Below, one piece after another: positions 18,877 to 27,993 of a DNA stretch of 64,000 bases. The translations under genes were made by a program, and so were the position numbers. The stretch comes from Chlamydiales bacterium (GTDB taxonomy: Bacteria > Chlamydiota > Chlamydiia > Chlamydiales > JAAKFR01), in the NCBI GenBank assembly GCA_024233495.1, contig JACKPM010000004.1, positions 1 through 64,000 on the forward strand. The letters are read 5' to 3'. How positions within the stretch are numbered: the first letter of the stretch is position 1; the number at the start of each line of letters is the position of its first letter. The notes under the pieces were generated by a model, which did not search any database, was not told the origin of the DNA, and saw nothing but the letters and a program-made list of their open reading frames with translations.

Positions 18877-20655
18877 CTATATCTTTCTAGAGAGGCGTTT
18901 TCTCTCGTTTTCAGAGAGGTAGATCTTTCTCAGACGGAGGGCGCCAGGGGTAACCTCGATCCACTCATCATGCTCAATGTAGGTGATCGCTTGCTCTAGT
19001 GTGAATGCTCTTGGAGGGGCCAGCAGGAGGTTTTCATCAGAGCCAGAAGCGCGCACGTTGGTGAGCTGCTTAGCCTTGATGATATTGACCACGAGATCGT
19101 TGTCGCGGCTGTTTTCTCCTACGATCATGCCTTCATACACCTCATCGCCAGGTTTGACGAAAAGTACACCACGATCTTGTAGAGTGAAAGCTGCGTAGGC
19201 ATTCGCTTTTCCAGGGCCCATTGCAATTAAGACACCCCTTGGGCGGCCTGTGATGTTCCCTTTGTGCGGGGCATACTCCTCAAAAATAGAGGTAAGGATG
19301 CCGAGTCCCTTGGTGGCTGTAAGAAAGTCATTGCGATATCCCATGAGCCCCCTTGTAGGGATCAAAAACTCCACCTTAGAGATACCTTGCTCGTTTGTCT
19401 CTAGGTGCTGCATCTCACCTTTTTTCTGCGAAAGGTGCTGAATGACAGCGCCCGAATACTCTTCTGGCACCTCGATGTGCACACGATCGATCGGCTCTTT
19501 GCCATCTTTGATGATTACTTGCGGCTTCGAGACACAAAACTCATACCCTTCCCGTCTCAGCGCTTCTAGAAGAATGGAGAGGTGAAGCTCACCCTTGCCA
19601 GCTACAGTCATCTTATTGTCATGCTCTGTGATCTGGTAGGAGATGTTTGCCTTTTTCTCGCGTAACAGGCGGTCACGAATCTTATTCATTGTGACGTGCT
19701 TGCCACTCTTTCCTACAAAGGGGCCATTATTTACCCAAATGTCAATTGAGACAGTGGGCTCATCAATGCGAATAGGGGGGAGCTCGACTGGGTGGTTGGG
19801 GCTACATAGTGTGTCCCCAATCATCACATTCTCAATGCCAGATAGAGAGACAATGTCACCGACACCCGCCTCATCCATCTCCACTTTTTCTAGGCCCAGG
19901 TAGCCTTGGATACGGGTGATGGGGTAACGTGAACCTTTGTGGAAAACGCTCTCACCCTTTTTAATCTTCCCTTCGAGGATGCGTCCTCCAGCTTGCCTTC
20001 CTACATAATCGTCGTAGCTCAATGTTGCCACTTGGAAAAGGAATGGGTTATCTAAACTGCCATTGAGGCGGGGAGCTATCGCTGTAATCATGTCAAGGAG
20101 TACAGAGAAATCATCTCGCGGCTCATCGAGGTAGGCGTATCCTTTCAGTCCAGAGGCATAGCAATATTTAAAATCTAGCTGCTCATCGTGCGCACCAAGC
20201 TCTACGAAGAGGTCAAAGGTTTCATTTAGAACGCGCTCTGGGTCGGCATGGGGGCGGTCAATTTTGTTGAGCACCACAATTGGGCAGAGTCCCATCTGCA
20301 GCGACTTAGAGAGTACAAAGCGCGTCTGCGGCATTGGCCCCTCTTTTGCATCCACAATCAGAAGAACCGTATCAACCATTCCTAATACGCGCTCCACTTC
20401 ACCCGAGAAGTCAGCATGCCCTGGAGTATCAATAATATTGATCTTGAAGTCGTTATAATAGATAGAGGTGTGCTTAGAAAAGATTGTGATGCCCCGCTCT
20501 TGCTCTTGGTCATACGAGTCCATCACCCGCTCTTGCACCACCTCATTGTCGCGGAAAATTTTAGATTGTTTCAGGAGGCCATCGAGCATGGTTGTCTTCC
20601 CATGGTCAATGTGGGCAATGATAGCGATGTTGCGAATTTTCTTAGGATCAAACAC
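18877..20655 (-). CDS. typA: Ribosome-associated GTPase TypA/BipA
   Basis: Translational GTPase related to EF-G and LepA that acts on the ribosome under stress and in 50S assembly. The G motifs are intact: G1 AHIDHGKTTMLD, switch II DTPGHADFSGEVERV and G4 NKIDRPHADP. The EF-G-like middle domains carry the family signature RGLMGYRNDFLTATKGLGI, and the C-terminus includes RGVLFVKPGDEVYEGMIVGE. At 592 residues it is slightly shorter than the ~605 typical of proteobacteria, as no domain is missing. The start at 20655 lies 21 bp after the AlgH-like gene, in the same leftward run. Confidence 0.97.
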   Translation of the reverse strand: MFDPKKIRNIAIIAHIDHGKTTMLDGLLKQSKIFRDNEVVQERVMDSYDQEQERGITIFSKHTSIYYNDFKINIIDTPGHADFSGEVERVLGMVDTVLLIVDAKEGPMPQTRFVLSKSLQMGLCPIVVLNKIDRPHADPERVLNETFDLFVELGAHDEQLDFKYCYASGLKGYAYLDEPRDDFSVLLDMITAIAPRLNGSLDNPFLFQVATLSYDDYVGRQAGGRILEGKIKKGESVFHKGSRYPITRIQGYLGLEKVEMDEAGVGDIVSLSGIENVMIGDTLCSPNHPVELPPIRIDEPTVSIDIWVNNGPFVGKSGKHVTMNKIRDRLLREKKANISYQITEHDNKMTVAGKGELHLSILLEALRREGYEFCVSKPQVIIKDGKEPIDRVHIEVPEEYSGAVIQHLSQKKGEMQHLETNEQGISKVEFLIPTRGLMGYRNDFLTATKGLGILTSIFEEYAPHKGNITGRPRGVLIAMGPGKANAYAAFTLQDRGVLFVKPGDEVYEGMIVGENSRDNDLVVNIIKAKQLTNVRASGSDENLLLAPPRAFTLEQAITYIEHDEWIEVTPGALRLRKIYLSENERKRLSRKI

Positions 20656-20676
20656 GGGTGGAAGTCTACAGGATTC

Positions 20677-21246
20677 CTAATTTAGACTCAAGTCTTCTGG
20701 AATCATTGAGAGAACAGCATACTTTCCTCCCATGTCGCGCAAGAGGGTGCTCCACAGTTCATCAGCTGGTACATCAAAGATATACTTGGCAGAGGCGGGA
20801 TGGAGGAACCAGTTCCCATCCAAAAACTCCCGCTCGAGTTGCCCTGCCTGCCACCCTGCATAACCGAAGCAAAGGCGCATCATAGGGCCTCCTGTATCGG
20901 TCACTGTATCTTGCAAAAACTGCAAGTCTCCTCCCAGGTAAACTCCTTCACAAATCTCAATTGTTTGATCGGGGATGTGGTCGCAGTTATGCAAAAGCAT
21001 CATTTGGTTGGTTTGTACAGGACCGCCTGCGCGGATCTCTACTTGTGGGTTGGCAAGGTGTTCGAGCGACATGATTTCTTCAGGCAGGTCTAAGTCGAGC
21101 ACTTTGTTGATGACAATCGCAAAAGAGCCGCTAGGGCTATGCTCACAAAGGAGGAGAACGCTCCGGAAGAAGATTCCTGAGTCAATATCAGGCGTGGAAA
21201 TGAGTAAGGTTCCTTTTTCTAAGTGTGAGTAGGGTAGGGATTCCAT
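20677..21246 (-). CDS. AlgH/YqgE family protein (UPF0301)
   Basis: A protein of ~189 residues recognised as the AlgH/YqgE (DUF179) family by KGTLLISTPDIDSGIFFRSV, CEHSPSGSFAIVINKVLD, RAGGPVQTNQMMLLHN and RLCFGYAGWQAGQLEREF. The biochemical role of this family is unsettled. The frame is open to an ATG at 21258, but I prefer the ATG at 21246: it overlaps the stop of the upstream MCE gene as TAATG and gives the family's usual N-terminus (MESLPYSHLEKGTLL). Translational coupling to the lipid-transport genes is therefore likely. Confidence 0.92.
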   Translation of the reverse strand: MESLPYSHLEKGTLLISTPDIDSGIFFRSVLLLCEHSPSGSFAIVINKVLDLDLPEEIMSLEHLANPQVEIRAGGPVQTNQMMLLHNCDHIPDQTIEICEGVYLGGDLQFLQDTVTDTGGPMMRLCFGYAGWQAGQLEREFLDGNWFLHPASAKYIFDVPADELWSTLLRDMGGKYAVLSMIPEDLSLN

Positions 21247-22400
21247 TAGGGGCAGCACTCCCGTTGCAAGGTTTGATTATAGTTTTGTAGCGCTTGTAGT
21301 AGGTGCTCTACGCGCCCCATGAGCTCTCGGAAGCTTTCAGAGAAACACTCATCGCGACAAGGTGCTTCGCACAAGAGGCGAGAGACGCGGTCAAGTGAGA
21401 CACAAATGTCGCCCATCTCCTGATTGAAGTAGCGTGTAAAGTCTTCTGGTGTGCAGAGCTGCTCCATTTGTCGCATTTTAGCGAGGCGCTGCCGCTGCCA
21501 TTTTTTGTCATATTGGAAGAGAAGGCCGTAGTTACTGATGTCTGACAAAACGGTTTCAAGCTTGCACATGGTTGCTGTAACTTGTAAGTAAAAAGCATCG
21601 CTGTTGATCAAGCGGCCAAGCGTTCCCTCTCCATTGAAGATTTTATGTGAGACGCTCTCGATTTGGCTTACAGCAGAAGAGAACTTATCAACGAGGCGGC
21701 TGTCAATGATCTCTTGGAAAACCGCATCCGCGCTCTCCATTGCACGAGCAACTGCCTTTGCAGCATCAACAGTTTGTGCGGGGAGGTCAACCCTTAACGT
21801 CTCTTCTACAAGGCTGTTTACTCTATCTGCTGCTGAGGCAATAGAATCCATTGTGTTTTCAAGCTTGCCCGATTGCAGAAGCTTTGTTACCTCTTGCAGC
21901 GCATCTTGGAAAGTGGCTGCCACTTCGTTGAGTGTCTTCAATGCATTCCCGAGTTGATCGCCGCTATCAGCATACAAAATGTCAGTCGTGACTTCGTGTG
22001 GTGGTGGGCTTCCTTTTCGCGCCGCAAGGGGAGTGATCTCAATGGACTTTTCGCCAAGCAGCCCTTGCGTCACATAGGAGATGCGGTCGTAATTGTAGAT
22101 CTTTACCTTTGAATCTACTTTAGCAACCACTTCATAGAAGTAGAAGCTTCCATCAGGACTCTTCTTTTCGGTGCGCGCGTCGTAGAGCTCTTTGATTGCC
22201 GTGACTGTTCCTACAGCTTTTCCACCAAAGGTAATGCGTGTTCCAATGGTAACACCCTCAATATTGGTGAAGCGGATTTTTAACGTCTTTTTTCCATCAC
22301 CCACGGTAGGTTTGAGGAACAAAAAGAGCCACGCCACCACGCAAATCGCAATGATGACAAATATCCCTAGCCAAAACGCTTTTTGTTTATCAGACGTCAT
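21246..22400 (-). CDS. mlaD: MCE/MlaD-family substrate-binding protein
   Basis: Membrane-anchored lipid-binding subunit of an Mla/MCE ABC transporter that moves phospholipids between inner and outer membranes. One N-terminal transmembrane helix (WLGIFVIIAICVVAWLFLFL, residues ~10-29) is followed by a single MCE domain (~38-125) with TLKIRFTNIEGVTIGTRITF and GLLGEKSIEITPL. The remaining ~250 residues are largely helical, probably coiled coil, ending Cys-rich (QRECCP); this tail is longer than in E. coli MlaD. The start overlaps the stop of the ATPase gene by ATGA. The symbol reflects family membership; the precise substrate is unknown. Confidence 0.9.
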   Translation of the reverse strand: MTSDKQKAFWLGIFVIIAICVVAWLFLFLKPTVGDGKKTLKIRFTNIEGVTIGTRITFGGKAVGTVTAIKELYDARTEKKSPDGSFYFYEVVAKVDSKVKIYNYDRISYVTQGLLGEKSIEITPLAARKGSPPPHEVTTDILYADSGDQLGNALKTLNEVAATFQDALQEVTKLLQSGKLENTMDSIASAADRVNSLVEETLRVDLPAQTVDAAKAVARAMESADAVFQEIIDSRLVDKFSSAVSQIESVSHKIFNGEGTLGRLINSDAFYLQVTATMCKLETVLSDISNYGLLFQYDKKWQRQRLAKMRQMEQLCTPEDFTRYFNQEMGDICVSLDRVSRLLCEAPCRDECFSESFRELMGRVEHLLQALQNYNQTLQRECCP

Positions 22401-23164
22401 CTTTGTATAAACTCTCCATCGGGAATTGAGTTTTTCAAAAAGGTTTCGATAAGGGGATCCTTGATTTTGACAAACTCTTCCTTTGTTGTGATATAGACGA
22501 TTTTGCCATCATGGTTCAAGGCAATCCTGTCCGCAACATGAAATGCGCTGCATAAGTCGTGCGTCACTACAATGCTTGTTGCCTTCAATTCATCTTGGAT
22601 TTGGACAATCAAGTCGTTGATTTGCATGGCGGTAATCGGATCGAGTCCTGTTGTAGGCTCGTCGTAGAGCAAAATCTTGGGACGGTAAACGATCAAACGG
22701 GCAAGAGCGGCTCTTTTCCGCATTCCACCGCTTAGGTCTGAGGGCATCAATTCCTCTGTGCCTGCAAGACCCACCATCTCGAGTGCTTCGCTCACACGCT
22801 CTTCAATCTCTTTTTCTGTAATGCGGCTGCCATTGCGGTTGCGGTGTTCGCGTAAGTAGAAGGCTGTGTTGTCCCCAATGGTGAGCGAGTCAAAGAGGGC
22901 TGAGGCTTGAAAGAGCATCCCCATGCCGTGCAGTGCCTTATAAAGCTTCTGTCCTTTCAGCGGAGAGAGTGCTACATCATCGATATAGACTTCCCCTTCA
23001 TCTGGTTTTTCAATCCCCATGATTTGCCGCAAAAGCACGCTTTTGCCCGCTCCTGAGCGGCCCAAAATGACTAATGTCTCGCCCGATTCAATGGTAAGAT
23101 TCATTCCCTTGAGTACTTTCTTCTTTCCATAGCTCTTCCACAAGTTGACACACCGAATGGTCAT
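22397..23164 (-). CDS. mlaF: ABC transporter ATPase, MlaF type
   Basis: ATP-hydrolysing subunit of the MCE lipid transporter. It has Walker A LGRSGAGKSVLLRQ, Q-loop MLFQASALFDSL, ABC signature LSGGMRKRAALAR, Walker B ILLYDEPTTGLDP and H-loop VVTHD, all intact. The ATG at 23164 (MTIRCVNLWKSYGKKKVLKG) overlaps the permease stop as ATGA and is preferred to an in-frame ATG four codons upstream. About 255 residues, standard for the family. Confidence 0.96.
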   Translation of the reverse strand: MTIRCVNLWKSYGKKKVLKGMNLTIESGETLVILGRSGAGKSVLLRQIMGIEKPDEGEVYIDDVALSPLKGQKLYKALHGMGMLFQASALFDSLTIGDNTAFYLREHRNRNGSRITEKEIEERVSEALEMVGLAGTEELMPSDLSGGMRKRAALARLIVYRPKILLYDEPTTGLDPITAMQINDLIVQIQDELKATSIVVTHDLCSAFHVADRIALNHDGKIVYITTKEEFVKIKDPLIETFLKNSIPDGEFIQR

Positions 23165-23958
23165 GGCAACCCCCAATGCTCTTGCAAATAGATATGCATT
23201 GAGTTGAGTCCAATTGTGAGCACAAAGTTAATCAAAAGGATGTAAGAGTAGCAAATCACAACACTATTGGTTGTCGCCTTTCCCACACCAGCAGCACCCC
23301 CCTTGGTCATCAACCCCTTATAGCAAGAAATTGTGCTGATAAGAAGGCCAAAGCAAAACGCTTTCACAATGCCCTCCCAAAAGTCGTAGAAGGTGATATT
23401 GATCGGCATTGGCTCAAAATAACCTTCAGGGGTCATGTGAAAGACAAAAACTGAAATAAGATAGCCCCCAAAAATTCCCATCACTGCACTAAAGATCGTG
23501 AGGATGGGGAGCATGATGCACGATGCAATGATTCTTGGAGAGATGAGGTAGCGCAATGGGTTAACCGACATGGAGCGTAAGGCGTCGATCTGCTCAGTCA
23601 CCTGCATTGTGCCAATCATGGCTGTCATTGCAGAGCCGACTCGCCCGGTCACCATGAAAGCGGTCAGCACAGGGCCGATCTCTGTAAGCATTCCTTTCCC
23701 TACAAGAAGACCTGTTGCGCTAGCAAGCCCTTTGTCTCCGAGCTGATAAAAAGCTTGTGCGGCCAACACGAGTCCCGTAGAGAATCCAGTGATCGCAACA
23801 ACAGGCAGAGAGAGCACGCCAATATTATAGAACTTGTCAAGGATAAGCGACCAAGAGGGGGGGCGTTTAATGGAAACCCAAACCGTTTGGCAAAAGAGCA
23901 TAAACCACATGCCCACACCTACAAACGAGTTGTACACAATTCCCAAGTAATACGTCAT
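23161..23958 (-). CDS. mlaE: ABC transporter permease, MlaE family
   Basis: Integral membrane subunit (265 residues) of the MCE/Mla lipid transporter. The MlaE signature is present: LPVVAITGFSTGLVLAAQAF, GPVLTAFMVTGRVGSAMTA with the conserved EQIDALRSMSVNPLRYLISP, and CYKGLMTKGGAAGVGKATTN with VVICYSYILLINFVLT near the end. First gene of the Mla module (mlaE, mlaF, mlaD joined by two ATGA overlaps). It starts 19 bp after the second CesT-like chaperone gene, so the chaperone and lipid-transport genes may share a transcript. Confidence 0.96.
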   Translation of the reverse strand: MTYYLGIVYNSFVGVGMWFMLFCQTVWVSIKRPPSWSLILDKFYNIGVLSLPVVAITGFSTGLVLAAQAFYQLGDKGLASATGLLVGKGMLTEIGPVLTAFMVTGRVGSAMTAMIGTMQVTEQIDALRSMSVNPLRYLISPRIIASCIMLPILTIFSAVMGIFGGYLISVFVFHMTPEGYFEPMPINITFYDFWEGIVKAFCFGLLISTISCYKGLMTKGGAAGVGKATTNSVVICYSYILLINFVLTIGLNSMHIYLQEHWGLP

Positions 23959-23977
23959 TTTTTCAGAGTAACACCCC

Positions 23978-24433
23978 TCAAACTTTAAATCGATAGGGTT
24001 TTAGCGTAGGTGGCTCGTCAGGCTTATCGGGTTCGCGCTCTTGCGTAATTTTTTCGAAACACTCTTTCCACTGAACTGTTTTAGCAATGAAAACATCGAG
24101 TATATCTTGAAGATCTTCTGCGCTGATCAGCGGGCTTAAGCGGCGGTGGAGATAGATGAGGTTGTCATCTGGTTTCAAAGAGAGAGTCTCTTCACCTAAT
24201 GAGTTTCCCTTCAAGGTCTCATTGTAAAAATGCCATTCGTGTGAAAGTGCCACCTCTATGATAGGAGTGGAGATCAAAATTGTGTTGGGTACAAGGTGGT
24301 CATCAAACTCAAAGAGAAGAGGGATATTGTTCTTTTTCATGATCACCAAGCAGGCGCCATGCTTATCTGGCGCAAGTGCGGTAAACTGAAGAACCTTAGC
24401 GAGTTGTTTTAAAAATATGCGAAAGTCACTCAT
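23978..24433 (-). CDS. CesT-like type III secretion chaperone (second of pair)
   Basis: A 151-residue protein with the size and layout of class I type III secretion chaperones (CesT/SycE fold): a helical start (FRIFLKQLAKVLQF), an alternating beta pattern (ACLVIMKKNNIPLLFEFDDH, NTILISTPIIEVAL), a hydrophobic strand (NLIYLHRRLSPLISAEDLQD) and a final helix with W (FIAKTVQWKECFEKI). The C-terminal tail is Pro/Glu-rich. Class I chaperones bind effectors in the cytoplasm and hand them to the secretion ATPase. It lies 29 bp downstream of a second protein of the same type and of three tandem effector-like genes, which strengthens the call. No sequence search was possible. Confidence 0.7.
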   Translation of the reverse strand: MSDFRIFLKQLAKVLQFTALAPDKHGACLVIMKKNNIPLLFEFDDHLVPNTILISTPIIEVALSHEWHFYNETLKGNSLGEETLSLKPDDNLIYLHRRLSPLISAEDLQDILDVFIAKTVQWKECFEKITQEREPDKPDEPPTLKPYRFKV

Positions 24434-24462
24434 AGTAAAGTATCAGCAAGATTGATGCCACT

Positions 24463-24933
24463 TTACGAAAGAGGGTGTCTGCGGGTGGAGGGGTTATTTC
24501 TTTGCGCTCCCTTTTCTGCAGTAAGGGGGGTGAATTCCTTCCATTGAGAGAGCTCTAGATTCCAGTGGTGGTAGACTGAGAGGATGCGGTGGAGCCACTC
24601 CCAGCTCTCTTGCAGTGTGGTGGCAGGGGATGTGGCGGTTTTGAGCTGCAGTGTGACCCCTGTTTCATCGAAAGAAAAAGTGCAGCCTCCTGTATCTACA
24701 CCTAGAAAGTTGGCTTTTGCAAGTTCTTGAATATGTTTCTTTTGTGCGCGAATTAAGAAGAAGCCGAGGTCAATTTTGATTTGCAATCCCCCAGAGAAGT
24801 GCCCTTTTTTAAGACTAATTCGTACACCATCAACGATTAGCTCAACGTCTCCTGCTTCCACATCCTCTTTGGGTGGGAGACTTCCTAGCTTTTGGCCAAA
24901 GAACTGGAGGGTATCGTTGAAGGTGTAGTTCAC
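24463..24933 (-). CDS. CesT-like type III secretion chaperone (first of pair)
   Basis: A 156-residue protein whose middle reads AKANFLGVDTGGCTFSFDET, then GVTLQLKTATSPATTLQESW and EWLHRILSVYHHWNLEL. This is the characteristic CesT-family order: a small G-rich turn, a beta-strand ending in an L-x-L pair, then an amphipathic helix with aromatic residues. Its start overlaps the stop of the third effector-like paralog as ATGA, the tight coupling usual for a chaperone and its client. The C-terminal ~20 residues are basic and probably disordered. It differs clearly in sequence from the next gene (23978-24433), so the two may serve different clients. Confidence 0.72.
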   Translation of the reverse strand: MNYTFNDTLQFFGQKLGSLPPKEDVEAGDVELIVDGVRISLKKGHFSGGLQIKIDLGFFLIRAQKKHIQELAKANFLGVDTGGCTFSFDETGVTLQLKTATSPATTLQESWEWLHRILSVYHHWNLELSQWKEFTPLTAEKGAQRNNPSTRRHPLS

Positions 24934-26360
24934 GTTGCCTTCCTTTCGTGTTGCTCTTTGAGCAGCGCAATGTCGCGTGCAAGGCGTCCTTCTCTGAGCT
25001 CTTGCGATGCCCTTTCACTATTTAGGTAGGTGGTGTAAAGAGAGCTGCCATTCTCATCTTCATAGACAAGAATCATCTGCACATTCGGGCCCATAGGTTT
25101 AAATGCTCCTTTCACACTCCCTTCACCAACTTTGATAGGACCGAAGGGAGTGATCCCATTTACTGAAACAACTGTAGGAAATTGGGGGTGTGAGCATGTA
25201 CCTTTGTAAAACGTGCGAAGTCCATGCCCCAGCTTTTGGGTGAGCTGCTCGGCAAAACGTTGGAAGGGCTCGGGCACGCTTGTGTCAGGGTCTTTGATAT
25301 ATGCTTCAAGAAGGTTTAGTTGTTTGCGCACTTCGGTTTGTGTTAACTCTCCTTTGAGTGGGAGGGGAAGTTGGATGACATGAGTCGCAAATGTGACAGG
25401 ATCTGTAAGGCGTAGGGTGACTAAAAGTGGTAGCTTGATCACGTTTTCGCCATCGTGGTAGATATCTTGTGTAGCAATAAACTCTTGCATTGTGGAGAGG
25501 GGGGTGTTATCTCGGTGCTCAAGTTTAGTGAGGTAGCGGGGGTTTTTCATAGGGTCTTGGGTGATACACCCCACGCAGTATTGCAAAACTTGTGTGTTGA
25601 GTAGGCAGCTCATATCAATGATTTGCTTACAGATGTTTTGAAGAAGCGGGAAAGCTTCAAACTCGCGGTAGACGATGTCGTAAGCTGAAATGGCTCTTTC
25701 TGTTGGCTCTTCTCCATATAGGTAGATATGATCACTATTTAAAAGAGCCTTTGTCTTGGCCAAAAAATGTGCCATTGCCCCCACGCCATGGGAAGAAAGA
25801 GTGAGAATGCAGTCTACCTGTTTTTCGACGGTTAGCCTGTTAGCCATCAACCCTTGAAGGTGCTGTGTTTGGTCTATGGCAGCACACACATTTTCAGGAT
25901 GCTTGGCTAAATTGCGCAAGAAGGTGCGAAATGTATCCCGAAACCTTCCAGCTTTGCCTGGGGTCATTTTGGTTGTCAGAAGAGAGGCTAGAAACTCGGA
26001 GCCATACTTCATGGTGAGAAGGTGGTCAATTTGTTTCAATTCATCGATAGAGAGAGTTTGTAGAAGCTCTTCGAGGTGAGGTTTAATCATGGCTGTATGC
26101 TCATCGCGCACAAAGGCGGCATCTTCTGCAGCTTGGCTAGGTGGGAGGGAGCCTGACACTTTTTCGCTGAGTTGCTCTGCATAGCTGCGCTTTAATTGTG
26201 TGGAACCGAACATTCCTTTGAGTGATTCAAGGAGAGGAAAACGGCGTGCGATCAAATTATCAAAAATGGGTGTTGAGACCTCCTGGCGTGCGCTTTGGTT
26301 TTCGCCCCCTTCCTGGGGAGGTTGAAGGTTTTCCCCTCCTGTAATTCTACCCCGTCCCAT
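24930..26360 (-). CDS. Effector-like paralog 3 of a tandem family
   Basis: A protein of ~476 residues without a recognised domain, paralogous to the next two genes upstream. Shared blocks are an N-terminal helix pair (LKQIDHLLTMKYGSEFLASL), a beta-rich region (LVTLRLTDPVTFATHVIQLP followed by LPLKGELTQTEVRKQLNLLE) and a C-terminal helix (ARDIALLKEQHERKAT). The frame is open to 26408, but ATG 26360 (MGRGRITGGENLQPP) has AGGAGG just upstream and overlaps the preceding stop by 14 bp, so it is the better start. The N-terminus is Gly/Gln/Ser-rich with no signal peptide, as in type III effectors. The stop overlaps the start of a CesT-like chaperone (ATGA). Secretion is inferred from this context only. 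Confidence 0.78.
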   Translation of the reverse strand: MGRGRITGGENLQPPQEGGENQSARQEVSTPIFDNLIARRFPLLESLKGMFGSTQLKRSYAEQLSEKVSGSLPPSQAAEDAAFVRDEHTAMIKPHLEELLQTLSIDELKQIDHLLTMKYGSEFLASLLTTKMTPGKAGRFRDTFRTFLRNLAKHPENVCAAIDQTQHLQGLMANRLTVEKQVDCILTLSSHGVGAMAHFLAKTKALLNSDHIYLYGEEPTERAISAYDIVYREFEAFPLLQNICKQIIDMSCLLNTQVLQYCVGCITQDPMKNPRYLTKLEHRDNTPLSTMQEFIATQDIYHDGENVIKLPLLVTLRLTDPVTFATHVIQLPLPLKGELTQTEVRKQLNLLEAYIKDPDTSVPEPFQRFAEQLTQKLGHGLRTFYKGTCSHPQFPTVVSVNGITPFGPIKVGEGSVKGAFKPMGPNVQMILVYEDENGSSLYTTYLNSERASQELREGRLARDIALLKEQHERKAT

Positions 26361-27990
26361 GTGCCTCCTGCATAAATGCCGCCTTTGCAAGCAACACATC
26401 TCTTTCAAAGAGAGAAAGGTCCACTACCCGTTGTCTGGTGGTCTCAGCAGCAGATTGTCCCTCAGCTGCTTCTACCAGAGGATACGTAGTTTTACGAGTG
26501 ACGCTGACCTTTCCACGTGTAATTGTGGTTCTCAATTCAAGGCGGCTATTGACGATATTTTGGTGGAAGGTGAGCTGCGCTGCTCCTCCAGGCATCTCAA
26601 TATTGATAGGGAAGGCTTCCCCTCTGATAAAGGAGATCATTAAGTTTGGAATTTCAATTGCAGACAGCATGGCTATCATCTCGTGTCTTTCGAGAGCTTC
26701 AGGGGGAAGTAAAGAGAGGCGCCTTAGCGGCAGAGGATAGATAGATCCTTCGCATGCGGCATCCACAGCATTTGCTCCTGTGCGCTCGGCCAGGAAACGG
26801 GCAGTTGCTGTTTTTTGTCTCGCAAAAGTGCCTGCTCTCCACTCACCAATGTTGTTGAAATCAGCAAATGCACGAGAGAGTTCAGTTGTAGCAGTCTCTT
26901 CGAACTGTACGAATGCTTCGAGAAGGTCATAGCCGGGATGCGCCTGTTCAAAGGGGCCTCTTCCGTGGAGATATTCGTTTAGATCTCTCAACCGCTGTTT
27001 GAGCTGGCCGACGCTCATCTGTCCGTTAAGGGGTAGGAGGAGGTGGATAGTGCGTGTTTCCAAAGTATCTGGATGTGTGACTAAAATTTCAACCATTAGC
27101 CCTGTTGTTTGCACAAGCGTAGCATCAGCCATTCCATCCAACCGGATAGGGGGGTGTTGTTCGCGTAACAGACAAAACTGTGTGTTATTCCGCTGTGGGT
27201 AGAGTGACTCGTCAGGTCTTCCTCCCAAACTTCTATCGCAGGCGATGATTGCTTCTTGCAAAATTTGTGTATTGGAGCACGCGGTTGTGTCATCGATGCT
27301 GTTAAGAGCTTGACTAAGCCCTGGGCGAGGGTCGCTTCCCATGTGTACGGTGGCAAGAGCGATCATGACTCCTAGTCCTGCCTCTGCTGCACTGTAAATG
27401 CGAGGTCGCTCTCTTTGGAGAGCCTCTGCACGATCTAAGATCGCATCGAACTTTGAAACAAAAGCTTTAGCAGATTCAACGTTGTCGTGAGTCATATTCT
27501 CAAGAAAAACAGCTACATAGTCGTTGATGAAAATCTCTGCTTCAGCATGTGTCATCTTCACATAGCACAAGTTCTGAGCGCGCATGGAGCACGAAGCAGC
27601 TCGACTTTCATTGAGTTGAAACTGTTGAACCCCCTCTTTCACTCTTCTTTGCAAAGTGAGCTGATCTAAAAATCTCCGTCCATTTGGGTGGCCCAGCATC
27701 CTTTCCAGAGCTGTGAGGTCTTTCTTGGAGAGTTTTTTTATAGCAGCGATTTGTGCTGGGTCGGTGATATTATGACTTTCGATAAGTGATGTGGCATACT
27801 GCCCCTTCTCTTTGAAGGCGCCCACCATGCGAGTGGCAAGGGTTGTTTGTGCTGCTTTCAAGTCGCTGAGAAGGGGAGGTGTAGCATCTACAATTTGCCG
27901 CGCAATATCGTTGTCAGGGGCTTCACAAATGGGGTTAAAGTAGTGAAAGTTGGCTGGTGAAACTGCGAATCGAGGTGCAGGAGAAGACAT
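26347..27990 (-). CDS. Effector-like paralog 2 of a tandem family
   Basis: A 547-residue protein. It shares with paralog 1 the blocks LLREQHPPI, THPDTLETRTIHLLLPL followed by MSVGQLKQRLRDL, and the C-terminal FERDVLLAKAAFMQEAH. The helix LTALERMLGHPNGRRFLDQL corresponds to LKQIDHLL in paralog 3. There is no signal peptide, no transmembrane helix and no known catalytic motif. The start at 27990 follows the upstream stop by one base and is preceded by GGAAGG, so translation is coupled. The protein is predicted to be helical at the N-terminus with a beta-rich centre. Identity among the three paralogs is low outside the blocks, so the duplications look old. Confidence 0.78.
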   Translation of the reverse strand: MSSPAPRFAVSPANFHYFNPICEAPDNDIARQIVDATPPLLSDLKAAQTTLATRMVGAFKEKGQYATSLIESHNITDPAQIAAIKKLSKKDLTALERMLGHPNGRRFLDQLTLQRRVKEGVQQFQLNESRAASCSMRAQNLCYVKMTHAEAEIFINDYVAVFLENMTHDNVESAKAFVSKFDAILDRAEALQRERPRIYSAAEAGLGVMIALATVHMGSDPRPGLSQALNSIDDTTACSNTQILQEAIIACDRSLGGRPDESLYPQRNNTQFCLLREQHPPIRLDGMADATLVQTTGLMVEILVTHPDTLETRTIHLLLPLNGQMSVGQLKQRLRDLNEYLHGRGPFEQAHPGYDLLEAFVQFEETATTELSRAFADFNNIGEWRAGTFARQKTATARFLAERTGANAVDAACEGSIYPLPLRRLSLLPPEALERHEMIAMLSAIEIPNLMISFIRGEAFPINIEMPGGAAQLTFHQNIVNSRLELRTTITRGKVSVTRKTTYPLVEAAEGQSAAETTRQRVVDLSLFERDVLLAKAAFMQEAHGTG

Positions 27991-27993
27991 TCA